From positions 1-53,582 of the forward strand of contig CACOJO010000007.1 in the NCBI GenBank assembly GCA_902627595.1: a DNA stretch of 53,582 bases. The letters run 5' to 3'. The position numbers were made by a program, and so were the translations under genes. A model generated the notes under the pieces. That model was given only the letters and a program-made list of their open reading frames with translations, was not told where the DNA came from and did not search any database. Positions within the stretch are counted from its first letter, which is position 1. Every line of letters starts with the position of its first letter. The DNA is from an uncultured SAR86 cluster bacterium. Its GTDB lineage: Bacteria; Pseudomonadota; Gammaproteobacteria; Magnimaribacterales; AG-339-G14. This document shows positions 19,936-30,000 of this stretch, piece after piece.

Positions 19936-20370
19936 ATGAAAAATTTTCTTCTTTTAAATGGTCCCAATCTTAATCTTCTTGGTAAGAGAGAAACAGACAT
20001 CTATGGTAAAAATACTTTAGAACAAATAGAAAAAAAATTAATTGAGATTGCTAAAAAAAATAAAATTGAATTGAAGACTTTTCAAAGCAATGCCGAACAC
20101 GAGCTTGTAGATAGAATTCAAACGGGCAAGGAAGAAAATGTATCGTGTATTTTGTTTAATCCAGGAGCTTTTACTCATACAAGTGTAGCGTTAAGAGATG
20201 CAATTCTTGGAGTAGACATTCCGCTAATAGAAATTCACATAAGTAATATTTTTAATAGAGAAGCCTTCAGAGAAAAGTCTTATTTTTCTGACATTGCTGT
20301 TGGCATAATTTCTGGTTTTGGTGAGCAGGGATACAAAGCTGCTCTAGAACTAGCAATAGAAAGATTTTAA
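19936..20370 (+). CDS. aroQ: 3-dehydroquinate dehydratase, type II
   Basis: Third step of the shikimate pathway, dehydrating 3-dehydroquinate. LLNGPNLNLLGKRETDIYG holds the catalytic Tyr and Arg region, FNPGAFTHTSVALRDA the Asn/His substrate loop, and EIHISNIFNREAFREKSYFS the closing loop. At 144 residues it is the usual dodecameric type II size. It begins the classic aroQ-accB-accC run. Confidence 0.97.
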   Translation: MKNFLLLNGPNLNLLGKRETDIYGKNTLEQIEKKLIEIAKKNKIELKTFQSNAEHELVDRIQTGKEENVSCILFNPGAFTHTSVALRDAILGVDIPLIEIHISNIFNREAFREKSYFSDIAVGIISGFGEQGYKAALELAIERF

Positions 20371-20382
20371 AAAGGAGAAACT

Positions 20383-20853
20383 ATGGATATTAGAAAAGTA
20401 AAAAAACTAATAGAAATGTTAGAAGAGTCTCAACTCAATGAAATTGAAATCAAAGAAGGAGAAGAATCAGTAAAACTTGTCAAAGCAATCTCTGTTCCTA
20501 TTCAAGAACAAATTGTTTCGTCCAATATTGTTTCCCCTACTTCAAAGCCAACAGCTGCCAAGGAAAACGTTTCTGCAGACACAGATAGCATTCAATCATC
20601 TGAAGAAGAAACGATATCTGGACAAACCATTGACTCTCCAATGGTTGGAACTTTTTATGCAGCGCCAAATCCAGGAGCAAAAGACTTTGTATCGGTTGGC
20701 GATAAAATTTCAGAAGGAGATGTTCTTTGTATCATTGAAGCTATGAAAATGATGAATGAAGTAAAGGCAGACTCTTCTGGAACTATCAAGCAAGTTCTCA
20801 TTGAAAATGCTGAGCCAGTTGAGTTTGGTCAACCTTTATTTGTAATAGAATAA
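20383..20853 (+). CDS. accB: Biotin carboxyl carrier protein of acetyl-CoA carboxylase
   Basis: Carries the biotin that is carboxylated by AccC and delivered to the carboxyltransferase AccA/AccD for malonyl-CoA synthesis. The biotinylation motif EAMKMMNEV is in the C-terminal barrel, after a Ser/Thr/Glu-rich flexible linker (about residues 45-85). The thumb region [12 protein letters not shown] is typical. A strong AAGGAG ribosome site precedes the ATG. accC begins on the next base after its stop. Confidence 0.97.
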   Translation: MDIRKVKKLIEMLEESQLNEIEIKEGEESVKLVKAISVPIQEQIVSSNIVSPTSKPTAAKENVSADTDSIQSSEEETISGQTIDSPMVGTFYAAPNPGAKDFVSVGDKISEGDVLCIIEAMKMMNEVKADSSGTIKQVLIENAEPVEFGQPLFVIE

Positions 20854-22194
20854 ATGTTCAAAAAAATTCTCATTGCCAACAGAGGAGAGGTAGCTCTTAG
20901 AGTTCTAAGAGCCTGTAAGGAAATGGGAATTGCTACAGTCGCTATCTACTCCGAAGCAGATAAGAACTTAAAACATGTAAAAATGGCAGACGAATCTGTT
21001 TGTATCGGACCAGCAGAGTCTACAAAGAGTTATCTAAATATCCCAGCTATTATAAGTGCCTGTGAAGTAACAGACAGTGATGCCATTCATCCTGGAGTAG
21101 GCTTTTTAGCAGAAAACGATCACTTCGCAGAACAAGTTCAAGCAAGTGGATATACTTTTATAGGCCCGGATCCTGAAAGTATTAAGATTATGGGTAATAA
21201 AATTTCAGCAAAAGAGTCAGTTTCAAGCTCTGGTATGCAATGTGTTCCAGGCACGGGAAGAATTTCTGCAACCAACAGAGAGACAATGGAAATCGCAAAA
21301 CAGATTGGATATCCAGTGATCATAAAAGCTGCTGCGGGTGGTGGTGGAAAAGGTATTCAAATAGTTGAGGAAGAAGCTGATTTGCTTGATAAGTTACAAC
21401 TTACACAAAGAGAGGCTTTAAATAGTTTTGGTAGTGATGAAATATATTTAGAAAAATTTTTAACCTCTCCAAGACATGTTGAAATTCAAATAGCTGCAGA
21501 TAATGCGGGAAATGTGATTCATTTTTTTGAAAGAGATTGTTCCATACAAAGAAAAAATCAAAAGATTATTGAAGAAGCACCAGCTTTTGGAATTCCAGAA
21601 GAAAAACTTCAAGAGATAAGGCAAGTTTCAGTGGATACTTGTAAAAAACTTAATTATAAGGGCTTGGGAACTTTTGAGTTTCTTTACGAAGATGGAGAAT
21701 TTTATTTTATTGAAATGAACACTCGCCTTCAGGTAGAACATACCATTACCGAAATGATTACAGGAATTGACCTTGTAAAGTTACAAATAAAAATTGCAGC
21801 TGGTGAGGAAATAAGATTTTCGCAGGAGGAAATAAATTGTCGAGGCCATGCAATCGAGTGCAGAATAAATGCGGAACATTCTGAGACCTTTATTCCATCA
21901 CCGGGTTTGGTTACGGAATTCCATCCTCCAGGCGGATTTAGAATCAGAACCGACTCACATTTATATTCGGGATATAAAGTACCACAATATTATGATGCCT
22001 TGGTTGCCAAGATTTGTTCTCACTCCAAAGACCGACTGGATGCTATTAGAAAAATGAGAGTGGCTCTTGAAGAAATGTACATTGAAGGAATTGATACCAA
22101 TACTGATCTGCACGATAAGATCTTTAATGAAAAAAATTTTGTTGAGGGAAATATTTCTATAAATTATCTTAAAGAAATTCTAAATATTTCCTAA
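20854..22194 (+). CDS. accC: Biotin carboxylase subunit of acetyl-CoA carboxylase
   Basis: ATP-dependent carboxylation of AccB biotin. [16 protein letters not shown] opens the pre-ATP-grasp domain; [14 protein letters not shown] is the glycine-rich ATP lid; [18 protein letters not shown] contains the catalytic Glu and Arg region. At 446 residues it is normal. It abuts accB with no gap and shares one base with leuS, so accB-accC-leuS form a tightly coupled run. Confidence 0.98.
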   Translation: MFKKILIANRGEVALRVLRACKEMGIATVAIYSEADKNLKHVKMADESVCIGPAESTKSYLNIPAIISACEVTDSDAIHPGVGFLAENDHFAEQVQASGYTFIGPDPESIKIMGNKISAKESVSSSGMQCVPGTGRISATNRETMEIAKQIGYPVIIKAAAGGGGKGIQIVEEEADLLDKLQLTQREALNSFGSDEIYLEKFLTSPRHVEIQIAADNAGNVIHFFERDCSIQRKNQKIIEEAPAFGIPEEKLQEIRQVSVDTCKKLNYKGLGTFEFLYEDGEFYFIEMNTRLQVEHTITEMITGIDLVKLQIKIAAGEEIRFSQEEINCRGHAIECRINAEHSETFIPSPGLVTEFHPPGGFRIRTDSHLYSGYKVPQYYDALVAKICSHSKDRLDAIRKMRVALEEMYIEGIDTNTDLHDKIFNEKNFVEGNISINYLKEILNIS

Positions 22195-24581
22195 TGTCAG
22201 AAACTGAGTATAACTTTCAATTAATCGAAAAAAAGGCCCAAGATTATTGGGAAGAAAATAAGTCTTTTGAGGTTGAGCCCGACCCTAAAAAAGAAAAATT
22301 TTACTGCTTGAGTATGTTTCCTTATCCCTCAGGACAATGTCATATGGGTCATGTAAGAAACTATACGATCGGCGATGTGATTTCAAGATATCAAAGACTA
22401 AAAGGGAAAAATGTCCTACAGCCAATGGGCTGGGATGCCTTTGGATTACCTGCTGAGAATGCTGCTATTAAAAATAAAGTCTCACCTAAAGAATGGACAG
22501 AGAAAAATATCAAAGAAATGAAGCTCCAACTCAAATCACTTGGCTTTGCTTATGACTGGCGAAGAGAATTAAAAACTTGTAGTGAAGATTACTATAAATG
22601 GGAGCAATGGTTATTTTGTAAACTTTATGAAAAAGGTTTGGTTATCAGAGAAAAGACCGAAGTGAATTGGGATCCAGTTGATAAAACAGTGCTGGCAAAT
22701 GAACAAGTTATTGATGGTAAAGGTTGGCGATCAGGTGCAGAAGTTGAAAAAAAAATTATCAATCAATGGTCTTTTAAAATCACCGATTACGCTGACGAGC
22801 TTTTGAATGATCTTGATCTTTTAGATGGTTGGCCTGAACAGGTCAAGACAATGCAAAAAAATTGGATAGGAAAATCCAAAGGAGTTTTATTTCAGTTTGT
22901 TTCAGATTCTAAAGATAATATTGAAGTATTTACTACGAGGCCAGATACCATCATGGGAGTTACTTTCATGGCATTATCTTTCAATCATGAAATTGTAGAA
23001 AGAGAAGCTAAAGATAATCATGAATTAGCAGAGTGGATAAAAAACAACTCAAATATAAAACAAGCAGAAGCAGATTTATCAAAACAAGAAAAAAAAGGTT
23101 TTAAATTAAAGACTAAGGCAATTCATCCAATTTCAAAAAAAGAGATAGATATTTGGGCAGCAAACTTCGTTTTGGCTGATTATGGTTCGGGGGCTTTAAT
23201 GGGCGTCCCTGGTCATGACCAAAGAGATTTTGAGTTCGCTCAAGCTGAGCGAATTGAAATCATTCAGGTTATTGATGATGGTAGAGGAAAATTAGAAAAA
23301 ATAGAAAGCGCCATAGAAAGTAAAGGAGTTTTAATTAATTCTGATAAATTAAATGGACTTTCTTTTGAAGAAGCTTTTTCGATATTAACCAAAGATAATA
23401 ATTTTGGTTTCAAAGGAAAAGAAAAAATAAATTTTCGTTTAAGAAATTGGGGGGTTTCAAGACAAAGATCTTGGGGAGCTCCAATACCCATGTTTATTTC
23501 AGATAACGAAAATGAAGTTTTACCTTTCAATAATTTAAGTCAAGAAGAGATTGCTAAGGAAAAAATCGAATTGAATGGAATAGATTATTTCAAAGAGAAA
23601 GATACTTTTGATACTTTTGTTGAATCATCTTGGTATTTTGCAAGATTTGCTTCTTATAACTCTTCAGAGTCAATGCTCGATGCTGAAGCAGATTATTGGA
23701 TGCCAGTAGACCAATATATAGGTGGAATAGAGCATGCAATTCTTCATCTTTTGTATTCGCGTTTTTTTTGTAAAGCTATGAATGACTTATCTTTAATCAG
23801 TGTAAGAGAGCCATTTAAAAAATTGTTGTGTCAAGGTATGGTCCTGAAAGACGGGTCAAAGATGTCAAAATCTAAAGGTAATACTGTTAATCCTAATGAG
23901 TTGATTGAGAAATATGGTGCCGATACCGTGAGGTTGTTTTCAATGTTTGCCGCACCACCCGAGCAATCTTTGGAATGGTCGGATTCCGGAGTTAATGGTT
24001 CTCATAAGTTTATAAAAAGGCTTTGGTCTTTATCACAAAGTTTGTTCAACCAGGCTGAAGACGACAAAGCTAAATCATTGGATTTAAGCGATATCAAAAT
24101 TAAATTGAATCAAACGATTAAAAAGGTCTCTGCAGACTTTGGAGATAAAAATCAATTCAACACCGCGATTGCAGCGATTATGGAATTATTAAATTCCATT
24201 CCCAAGGCAATGTTAAGAAGTTCCGTTTCAAAAGAAAGCAATGAAGTTTTTAGAGAAATAATTGAAAAAAGTGTAGTTATGTTGTCGCCAATCATTCCTC
24301 ATGTCTGTCATGAATTATGGGAAGCATTAGGTAAAAAAAATCCTATCCATAATGAAAATTGGCCTACCTATGATGCAGACCAATTAGAAGGAAACGAAAT
24401 AATAATTGCTATACAGATTAATGGTAAATTAAGAGGAAAAATCCTTGTGGATATTTCAAGTAGCGAAGAAACAATTATTGAAGAAAGTAAAAAAATAGAA
24501 AATGTAAAAAAATATTTAGTAAAAGAAAATATAAAAAAAACAATATATGTTCCAAAAAAACTCGTTAATTTTGTCATTTAA
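22194..24581 (+). CDS. leuS: Leucyl-tRNA synthetase lacking the leucine-specific insertion
   Basis: Class I synthetase that charges tRNA-Leu. [15 protein letters not shown] carries the HIGH-type motif and KMSKSKGN the KMSKS loop. The CP1 editing domain is present: TTRPDTIMG and [11 protein letters not shown] keep the threonine-rich and Asp editing motifs. Between [12 protein letters not shown] and KMSKS the roughly 50-residue leucine-specific domain found in E. coli LeuRS is absent, which accounts for most of the shorter length (795 against about 860). The final anticodon-binding and C-terminal domains are present. The start shares one base with the accC stop (TAATG). Confidence 0.97.
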   Translation: MSETEYNFQLIEKKAQDYWEENKSFEVEPDPKKEKFYCLSMFPYPSGQCHMGHVRNYTIGDVISRYQRLKGKNVLQPMGWDAFGLPAENAAIKNKVSPKEWTEKNIKEMKLQLKSLGFAYDWRRELKTCSEDYYKWEQWLFCKLYEKGLVIREKTEVNWDPVDKTVLANEQVIDGKGWRSGAEVEKKIINQWSFKITDYADELLNDLDLLDGWPEQVKTMQKNWIGKSKGVLFQFVSDSKDNIEVFTTRPDTIMGVTFMALSFNHEIVEREAKDNHELAEWIKNNSNIKQAEADLSKQEKKGFKLKTKAIHPISKKEIDIWAANFVLADYGSGALMGVPGHDQRDFEFAQAERIEIIQVIDDGRGKLEKIESAIESKGVLINSDKLNGLSFEEAFSILTKDNNFGFKGKEKINFRLRNWGVSRQRSWGAPIPMFISDNENEVLPFNNLSQEEIAKEKIELNGIDYFKEKDTFDTFVESSWYFARFASYNSSESMLDAEADYWMPVDQYIGGIEHAILHLLYSRFFCKAMNDLSLISVREPFKKLLCQGMVLKDGSKMSKSKGNTVNPNELIEKYGADTVRLFSMFAAPPEQSLEWSDSGVNGSHKFIKRLWSLSQSLFNQAEDDKAKSLDLSDIKIKLNQTIKKVSADFGDKNQFNTAIAAIMELLNSIPKAMLRSSVSKESNEVFREIIEKSVVMLSPIIPHVCHELWEALGKKNPIHNENWPTYDADQLEGNEIIIAIQINGKLRGKILVDISSSEETIIEESKKIENVKKYLVKENIKKTIYVPKKLVNFVI

Positions 24582-25077
24582 TTTAAAAAGAATTTTTTTA
24601 AATTCCTTATTAATTTTGCTCATTACTGCATGTGGTTTTAAACCACTTAATTATTCTGAAAAAAAGATTGCGATTTTTTTTGAGTTTCAAAAAAATCCTT
24701 TGAATTTCTCTCTTGTACAAGAATTAAAAAAGAATTTTTTCTTAATGAATGCGAGTCTAGCAAAAACTAAAGATACTGCAGATTTTGTAATTGAAATCAG
24801 CAACCATAGACTAGGTAAATTTCTAGAGGCTACCGATGAAAATTTTTTTCCCGCTGTAGTAAGTCTAGATTATCAAGTTAAGTTAAGTATTATTGAAAAA
24901 GATACTAAGACCATCCATGAGATTCCAATCTTTACATCAGAAGATTTTTCTTACGATACCGAAAGTATTCTTTCAAATGAAAAACAAGCAGATGAAATTA
25001 AGTTAGATTTCTTCCGTGAGGTGGTCAATGAGTTATTGATTTTCTTTTCTGAAAAAAGCAATGCGGAAAAAGCATAA
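24547..25077 (+). CDS. lptE: LPS-assembly lipoprotein LptE
   Basis: Plugs and assists LptD in placing lipopolysaccharide at the outer surface. A signal peptide ends in lipobox LITAC followed by GFKPLNY, typical of LptE. The order leuS-lptE-holA is conserved in gammaproteobacteria and supports the call despite low sequence conservation. The ATG at 24547 lies 35 bases inside leuS; a TTG at 24571 would give a more usual signal peptide ([16 protein letters not shown]). The 3' end overlaps holA by 17 bases. Confidence 0.85.
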   Translation: MFQKNSLILSFNLKRIFLNSLLILLITACGFKPLNYSEKKIAIFFEFQKNPLNFSLVQELKKNFFLMNASLAKTKDTADFVIEISNHRLGKFLEATDENFFPAVVSLDYQVKLSIIEKDTKTIHEIPIFTSEDFSYDTESILSNEKQADEIKLDFFREVVNELLIFFSEKSNAEKA

Positions 25078-25972
25078 ATTAATTTTAAGTAGTGATGAGT
25101 TACTTAACTCTAAGCTGAGAGACGAATTTATTTCTTATCTTAAAAAAGAAGGCTTCCAAAGTAGAAAGATTTTCTTTTACAAAAAAGGGATTAAAGAAGA
25201 AATAAATATTGAAAATCAACAAGGTAGTTTATTCAGTGAAAAAGAAATAATAGATTTGCGTCTTCAAGAAAAGAGTATCCTTAAAGATGATTTAGATTTT
25301 TTTATGAGCTTATTAGGAGAAGATAACTCAGATCGTATAATTGTCATTTCTTCATTGAATACAAAGATCAAAACATCTGCTTGGTTTAAAAAAATATCAA
25401 AATACCTTGAAATCTCTGAAATTCCACCGGTCTATTCAAATCAATTCAAAAATTGGATCAAGAGCGAGGCGAAAAATATGGATTTACTTTTAAGCGATGA
25501 AGGTATTAATTTGATTGCCTCCCGAAATGAAGAAAATTTATTGTCTGCTTATCAAGAACTAAAATTTCTAAAATTTTTGGATCAAAAACATACGGATTAT
25601 GAGTTTGTAAAAGACAGCTCCGAATATCATGTCTTTAGTTTAATAAATAGTTGTTTGTCTAACCAAGTTTCAAAATCTTTAGAAATTTTGGAAATTATGA
25701 AATTAAATAAAGAAAATGAGCCAGGTATAATTGCTGTCATACACCAACAGCTTGATCGATTAGAACAATATAAAAAGAATCCAAATTTTTTTCTAAAAGG
25801 TGTTCCAAAAGATTACCTTTCCAAGCTTAAAATAAAAGCAAAAAAAATATCGCCCCCACAGATTAAAAGCTTAAGAAAAAAAATAGCAGATCTTGATAAA
25901 GACTTTAAAACAGGCAAGGCAGAATTCTGGACAGAATTAAGAAAAATTATTGTAAATTTTGGATATATTTAA
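25061..25972 (+). CDS. holA: DNA polymerase III delta subunit
   Basis: The clamp-loader subunit that opens the beta sliding clamp. The 303-residue sequence is poorly conserved, as usual for HolA, but RIIVISSLNTKIKTSAWFKKI, EGINLIASRNEENLLSAYQEL and the C-terminal helical domain fit. Overlapping lptE by 17 bases in the conserved leuS-lptE-holA run makes it secure. Its TAA shares the TTAA at 25969-25972 with the convergent aminotransferase stop. Confidence 0.88.
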   Translation: MRKKHKLILSSDELLNSKLRDEFISYLKKEGFQSRKIFFYKKGIKEEINIENQQGSLFSEKEIIDLRLQEKSILKDDLDFFMSLLGEDNSDRIIVISSLNTKIKTSAWFKKISKYLEISEIPPVYSNQFKNWIKSEAKNMDLLLSDEGINLIASRNEENLLSAYQELKFLKFLDQKHTDYEFVKDSSEYHVFSLINSCLSNQVSKSLEILEIMKLNKENEPGIIAVIHQQLDRLEQYKKNPNFFLKGVPKDYLSKLKIKAKKISPPQIKSLRKKIADLDKDFKTGKAEFWTELRKIIVNFGYI

Positions 25973-26802
25973 CCTGAAAGTTTATTTATAAAAGCTTTAG
26001 AAATTTGAAGATATTTTTCACCAGGTAATCCGGACCCTATTTTTCTACCATCAAGCTCAATGATTGGAATGACTCCTTTGGTTGAATTAGTAACCCATAT
26101 TTCCTCTGCTGAAAGAAAAGAATTCACAGGAATTTTTGTCTCTTCGTATTCCAAAGAGCTATCTTGAATTAGCTCTAAGATTACTTTTCGCGTTACTCCA
26201 GGAAGAATATTTTCAGTTAAAGGCGGTGTGATGATTTTATTATTGATACAACAAAAAACATTACTTACCGCACCTTCGGTAATGAATCCATTTTCAAAAA
26301 GAATAGTCTCAAAAACTTCCTGATGTTTGGCCTCAGATCTATAAATGACATTGGCCAATAAAGAAGTTGCCTTTATCTGACTTTTTCTCCATCTAAAATC
26401 TTCTAATAAAATTGCTTTCTCGCCAGAACTCGGAGAAAAATCTGTCTTCAGTTCATGAGAAGATACAAATATGGTTGGTGTTAAATCATTTCTTGGAATA
26501 TGATCTCTTACAGTATCCGTGCCTCTGGAGATTTGAACATAAATTACCTGATTGATAAATTTATTTCTGGAAATTACTTCTAGAATTATTTCTTCTAGAT
26601 CAAATTGATCTGGTAAAGAATACTTTAAGGAAGATATATTTTTTTTTAATCTAGTTAAATGAGCGCCAAGTACGAAGGGTTTTTTATTTACTGCAATGAT
26701 TACTTCATAAATTGCATCTCCAAAAAGAAAACCTCTGTCCAGTGGTGAGATTTTTGCTTCTTGAATATCTAAATATTTGTCGTTTAAAAAACAAATTGAC
26801 AT
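25969..26802 (-). CDS. dat: Class IV aminotransferase, D-amino acid transaminase-like
   Basis: A 277-residue PLP enzyme of the D-alanine/branched-chain transaminase fold. DRGFLFGDAIYEVI near residue 22, KATSLLANVIYRSEA (with the PLP-binding Lys) and FITEGAVSNVF are typical. It follows dacA with a one-base overlap; dacA-dat is the order in pseudomonads, which favours D-alanine/D-glutamate transamination. Branched-chain or aminodeoxychorismate lyase activity cannot be excluded from sequence alone. Confidence 0.82.
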   Translation of the reverse strand: MSICFLNDKYLDIQEAKISPLDRGFLFGDAIYEVIIAVNKKPFVLGAHLTRLKKNISSLKYSLPDQFDLEEIILEVISRNKFINQVIYVQISRGTDTVRDHIPRNDLTPTIFVSSHELKTDFSPSSGEKAILLEDFRWRKSQIKATSLLANVIYRSEAKHQEVFETILFENGFITEGAVSNVFCCINNKIITPPLTENILPGVTRKVILELIQDSSLEYEETKIPVNSFLSAEEIWVTNSTKGVIPIIELDGRKIGSGLPGEKYLQISKAFINKLSG

Positions 26803-27953
26803 TAATTTATTTCATCTTGCATGAAGAAACTGTAAATGTAGAACATTAAAGACTCTAAAGTTGCTGTGACAATACCTTTTCTTTGCACATTATTTACCGC
26901 AACCAAATCTACAGATTGAATTGTTTCCCCATCAACTTTGATATCTAATCTGTCTATAACTGAGTCCTTCCTTACAGGTGCTTTTACACCTAAATTTTTT
27001 GATGCCTCAATTGTAAGCCTGTCAAAAGTAGGTTTGGTTAATGTAATGAAGATATCTTTCTCAGGACCAAGTTCCAATTTATCTTCCGTTCCACCCCAGA
27101 CATCAACTATAGATATTGGTTGGTATTTAGCGATTATTTTCTTAGTTTGATAATACTTAAAACCATAATCCAGTAATCTTCTAGTATCTTGAAGTCTCGA
27201 TTTTTCAGAGGCACTATTAAGAACTATCGAAATTAGCCTCATGTCTGCTCTTTTGGACGAGGCAACCAAGCAATATCCTGACGCTCTAGTATGACCTGTC
27301 TTGATACCATCTATTGAGTCATCTTGCCAAAGTAAGCTATTTCTATTTAATTGCCTTATATCGTTGTATGTAAATTCTTTCTCGCTATAGATTGAATATT
27401 CATCAGGAAAGTCGTTTATTAAAACTATACTTAATTTTGCTATATCTTCAGCCGTTGAATAGTGATTAACATTTGGTAAGCCCGTTGGATTGGTAAAGTT
27501 CGTATTTTTTAACTGCATTTTTTGAGCATAGTCATTCATGAGACTCGCAAAATCTTCTTGAGTTCCTGCAATATGTTCAGCTAAGGCGCAAGCTGCATCA
27601 TTTCCGGATTGAACAATCATGCCGCGCATCAAATCTTCTATCAGAACTTGTTTGCCTTCTTGGATGAACATCCTCGAGCCTTCCATACGCCAACATTTTT
27701 CACTTACTATTGTGGAGTCTTTAATGTTTAAAAATCCTTGCTTTAAATAGTCAGCTACTATGTAACTTGTCATTATTTTTGTGATACTAGCCAAACCTGT
27801 TGAGGCTTCTGTGTTTTGTTGAGCAATTATTTTATTTGTTTCAGCGTCAATGAGTAAAAAGCTAGACGCAGTGATTTGCGGTAATTTAGGAATTAAAGTT
27901 TGTGAAACAGCTACAGCAGAGAATATAAAACTTATTAAGAGAATTTTTTTCAT
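26802..27953 (-). CDS. dacA: D-alanyl-D-alanine carboxypeptidase (PBP5/6 family)
   Basis: Removes the terminal D-Ala from peptidoglycan stem peptides. A signal peptide is followed by the penicillin-binding triad: SITK with Ser56 and Lys59, SGN at 116-118, and KTG at 218-220. A second beta-rich domain follows, and the C-terminus (LESLMFYIYSFFMQDEIN) can form the amphipathic membrane anchor of the family. It overlaps mltB upstream by four bases and dat downstream by one. Confidence 0.96.
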   Translation of the reverse strand: MKKILLISFIFSAVAVSQTLIPKLPQITASSFLLIDAETNKIIAQQNTEASTGLASITKIMTSYIVADYLKQGFLNIKDSTIVSEKCWRMEGSRMFIQEGKQVLIEDLMRGMIVQSGNDAACALAEHIAGTQEDFASLMNDYAQKMQLKNTNFTNPTGLPNVNHYSTAEDIAKLSIVLINDFPDEYSIYSEKEFTYNDIRQLNRNSLLWQDDSIDGIKTGHTRASGYCLVASSKRADMRLISIVLNSASEKSRLQDTRRLLDYGFKYYQTKKIIAKYQPISIVDVWGGTEDKLELGPEKDIFITLTKPTFDRLTIEASKNLGVKAPVRKDSVIDRLDIKVDGETIQSVDLVAVNNVQRKGIVTATLESLMFYIYSFFMQDEIN

Positions 27954-28900
27954 ATTTTTACTCTATACGCATAATCAATTTCCTGGCTCAGAAGAAAGAC
28001 GGCCATCACATAAAAAGAACTTCTATTATAACGTGATAAGACATATAAATTTTTATGACCCAACCAAAATTCTTTATCTTCAAAATTTATTTGTAAGTAT
28101 TTTTTATTAGGTAAATTGATTTTAGATACAAGTTCCAAAGCATTTGGCTCTTTTAATGATAGTGATGTCTTGAAGTTTGAGTTCACATCATTTTTTGTGA
28201 GAGCCTCTGCTATGGTGGCATTTCTTTCCCAGCCATGCCTACTCAAATAATTTGCAACACTACCAATCGCATCAATTGGGTTTGTAACAATATTTCTTAT
28301 TCCATCGTCATCAAAATCAATTGCATAAGACCGATAAGAGCTTGGAATAAATTGGCCATAGCCCATAGCTCCAGCATATGATCCTTTCATAACCAGAGGA
28401 TCAAGTTTTTCTTCTCTAGTAAGTAGGAGAAAATGCTCTAATTGTTTAGTAAAAAATTTGCTACGCCTTGGATAATCAAAGGCAAGAGTCGATAGCGAAT
28501 CTATTACTCTTTCCCTACCAGTAATAGAACCGTAACTAGATTCAATACCAATAATAGCTGCAATAATTTCTTTAGGAACTCCAAATTCTTGTTCTGCTTT
28601 TTCAAACTCCGGTAAAAATCTCTGGAGAAAACTTACGCCGTTGTTAATTCTTATGGGCGAAATTAATCTAGATTTGTATTGAGCCCATGAAAATTTCTTT
28701 TCTGCAGGTCTATTCATGGAGTTAATTATTTTTTCCTTTTTTTCAGCACTTTTGAAAATTTCTACCAAATAAGATTTTTCAAATTTATGTTTGGAAACCA
28801 TTTCATCTATGAAAGACAATGTTTCATAACTTTTTGAATAATCCATATGGATTAGAGGCACAAAACAGGCTAAAAGCAAAAGCAAACTTATTTTTTTCAA
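27950..28900 (-). CDS. mltB: Membrane-bound lytic murein transglycosylase B
   Basis: Cleaves peptidoglycan to 1,6-anhydro-muramyl ends. AAIIGIESSYGSITGR carries the catalytic Glu120, and GYGQFIPSSYRSYAIDFDDDG with the EF-hand-like Asp loop is the MltB-family block. The N-terminus MKKISLLLLLAC could be a short lipoprotein signal with Cys12, as in E. coli MltB. It sits in the cell-elongation block between rodA and dacA, overlapping both by four bases. Confidence 0.93.
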   Translation of the reverse strand: MKKISLLLLLACFVPLIHMDYSKSYETLSFIDEMVSKHKFEKSYLVEIFKSAEKKEKIINSMNRPAEKKFSWAQYKSRLISPIRINNGVSFLQRFLPEFEKAEQEFGVPKEIIAAIIGIESSYGSITGRERVIDSLSTLAFDYPRRSKFFTKQLEHFLLLTREEKLDPLVMKGSYAGAMGYGQFIPSSYRSYAIDFDDDGIRNIVTNPIDAIGSVANYLSRHGWERNATIAEALTKNDVNSNFKTSLSLKEPNALELVSKINLPNKKYLQINFEDKEFWLGHKNLYVLSRYNRSSFYVMAVFLLSQEIDYAYRVKI

Positions 28901-30000
28901 GTCGTTCTCCTTAAAGATAAAATTATACCGATAGTAATCATATTAACCACTAATGCTGTTCCGCCTTGACTTATGAATGGCAAAGGCATTCCTACAACGG
29001 GAAAAATGCCAACTACCATTGAAATGTTTAATGTTATATATGCAGCTAAAATAATTGAAAGCGTTGCTGAGACCAACTTTGCGAATTTGGAATTGCTAGT
29101 TTTAGCAACATATAAGAGACGATGAATTAAAAAAGCATAAAGAAGAAAAAGTCCAAGGGCGCCTAAAAATCCAAACTCCTCGACAATTACTGCAAAAATA
29201 AAATCGGTATGGCTTTCGGGGATAAAATCTAGTTGGCTTTGACTTCCTTCCATATAGCCCTTTCCAAAAAACTGTCCTGATCCGATGGCAATTTTTGATT
29301 GGGCAATATTCCACCCAGAACCTAAAGCATCAGCTTCGGGACTAATAAAGGTATAAATCCTTTCTTTTTGATAATCCATCAAGCTCATCCATAAGAATGG
29401 AAGAGTTCCAATCCCTCCCAAAAAACTATAAATAATAAATCTCCAAGGAAAACCAGATAAAATTATTGGCATTATTCCAGAGAGCAAAACTATCGCTGAG
29501 GTACCAAAATCTGGCTGCAAGAAAACTAAAATAAAAGCTACCAATGTTGTAACAAGAACGATTATCCAGTCGGATAATTTAATCTGTGGATTTCGTGTTA
29601 AATATGCTGCTGCAGAAATAGGTAATAAAAACCTCATTAGTTCAGAGGGTTGAAACCCAATGAAACCTAAATTTATCCATCGATTCGTGGTTCCAGAATT
29701 TGGCAAAACTAGAACTAAAACCAAGAAAAAGAAACCTATCCAAACTGCATTCAAATAAATAGGTTCCATTTTTCTAAAATTAGACATTGCTGCAGTAATC
29801 ATCAGGATTGCGCCAAGAAAAAAGTACATTGCTTGCCTTAAAACCAGAGTATAGGACCCACTAGCGCTATAAATCATCGCCAACCCAAACAGACCCAAAA
29901 GAAAAACCGTAAGAACAATAGAATAATCAAAATTTAATAAATTTCTCCTTTTATTCAATCTGATATCTACTGAAAAACTTAAAGGCTTATTCTGCATCAA
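28897..30000 (-). CDS. rodA: Peptidoglycan glycosyltransferase RodA
   Basis: A SEDS-family polytopic membrane protein that polymerises glycan strands for cell elongation with PBP2. About ten hydrophobic segments are visible. NRWINLGFIGFQPSELMRF and FQPDFGTSAIVLLSG are conserved SEDS motifs, and PVVGMPLPFISQGGTAL lies in the last periplasmic loop. It overlaps mrdA by 14 bases, so the polymerase pair is translationally coupled. Also called mrdB. Confidence 0.96.
   Translation of the reverse strand: MMQNKPLSFSVDIRLNKRRNLLNFDYSIVLTVFLLGLFGLAMIYSASGSYTLVLRQAMYFFLGAILMITAAMSNFRKMEPIYLNAVWIGFFFLVLVLVLPNSGTTNRWINLGFIGFQPSELMRFLLPISAAAYLTRNPQIKLSDWIIVLVTTLVAFILVFLQPDFGTSAIVLLSGIMPIILSGFPWRFIIYSFLGGIGTLPFLWMSLMDYQKERIYTFISPEADALGSGWNIAQSKIAIGSGQFFGKGYMEGSQSQLDFIPESHTDFIFAVIVEEFGFLGALGLFLLYAFLIHRLLYVAKTSNSKFAKLVSATLSIILAAYITLNISMVVGIFPVVGMPLPFISQGGTALVVNMITIGIILSLRRTT

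Noticed and set aside
22194..24581. Truncated or frameshifted leuS
   Set aside because: All catalytic, editing and C-terminal motifs are present; the shorter length is explained mainly by a missing internal insertion.
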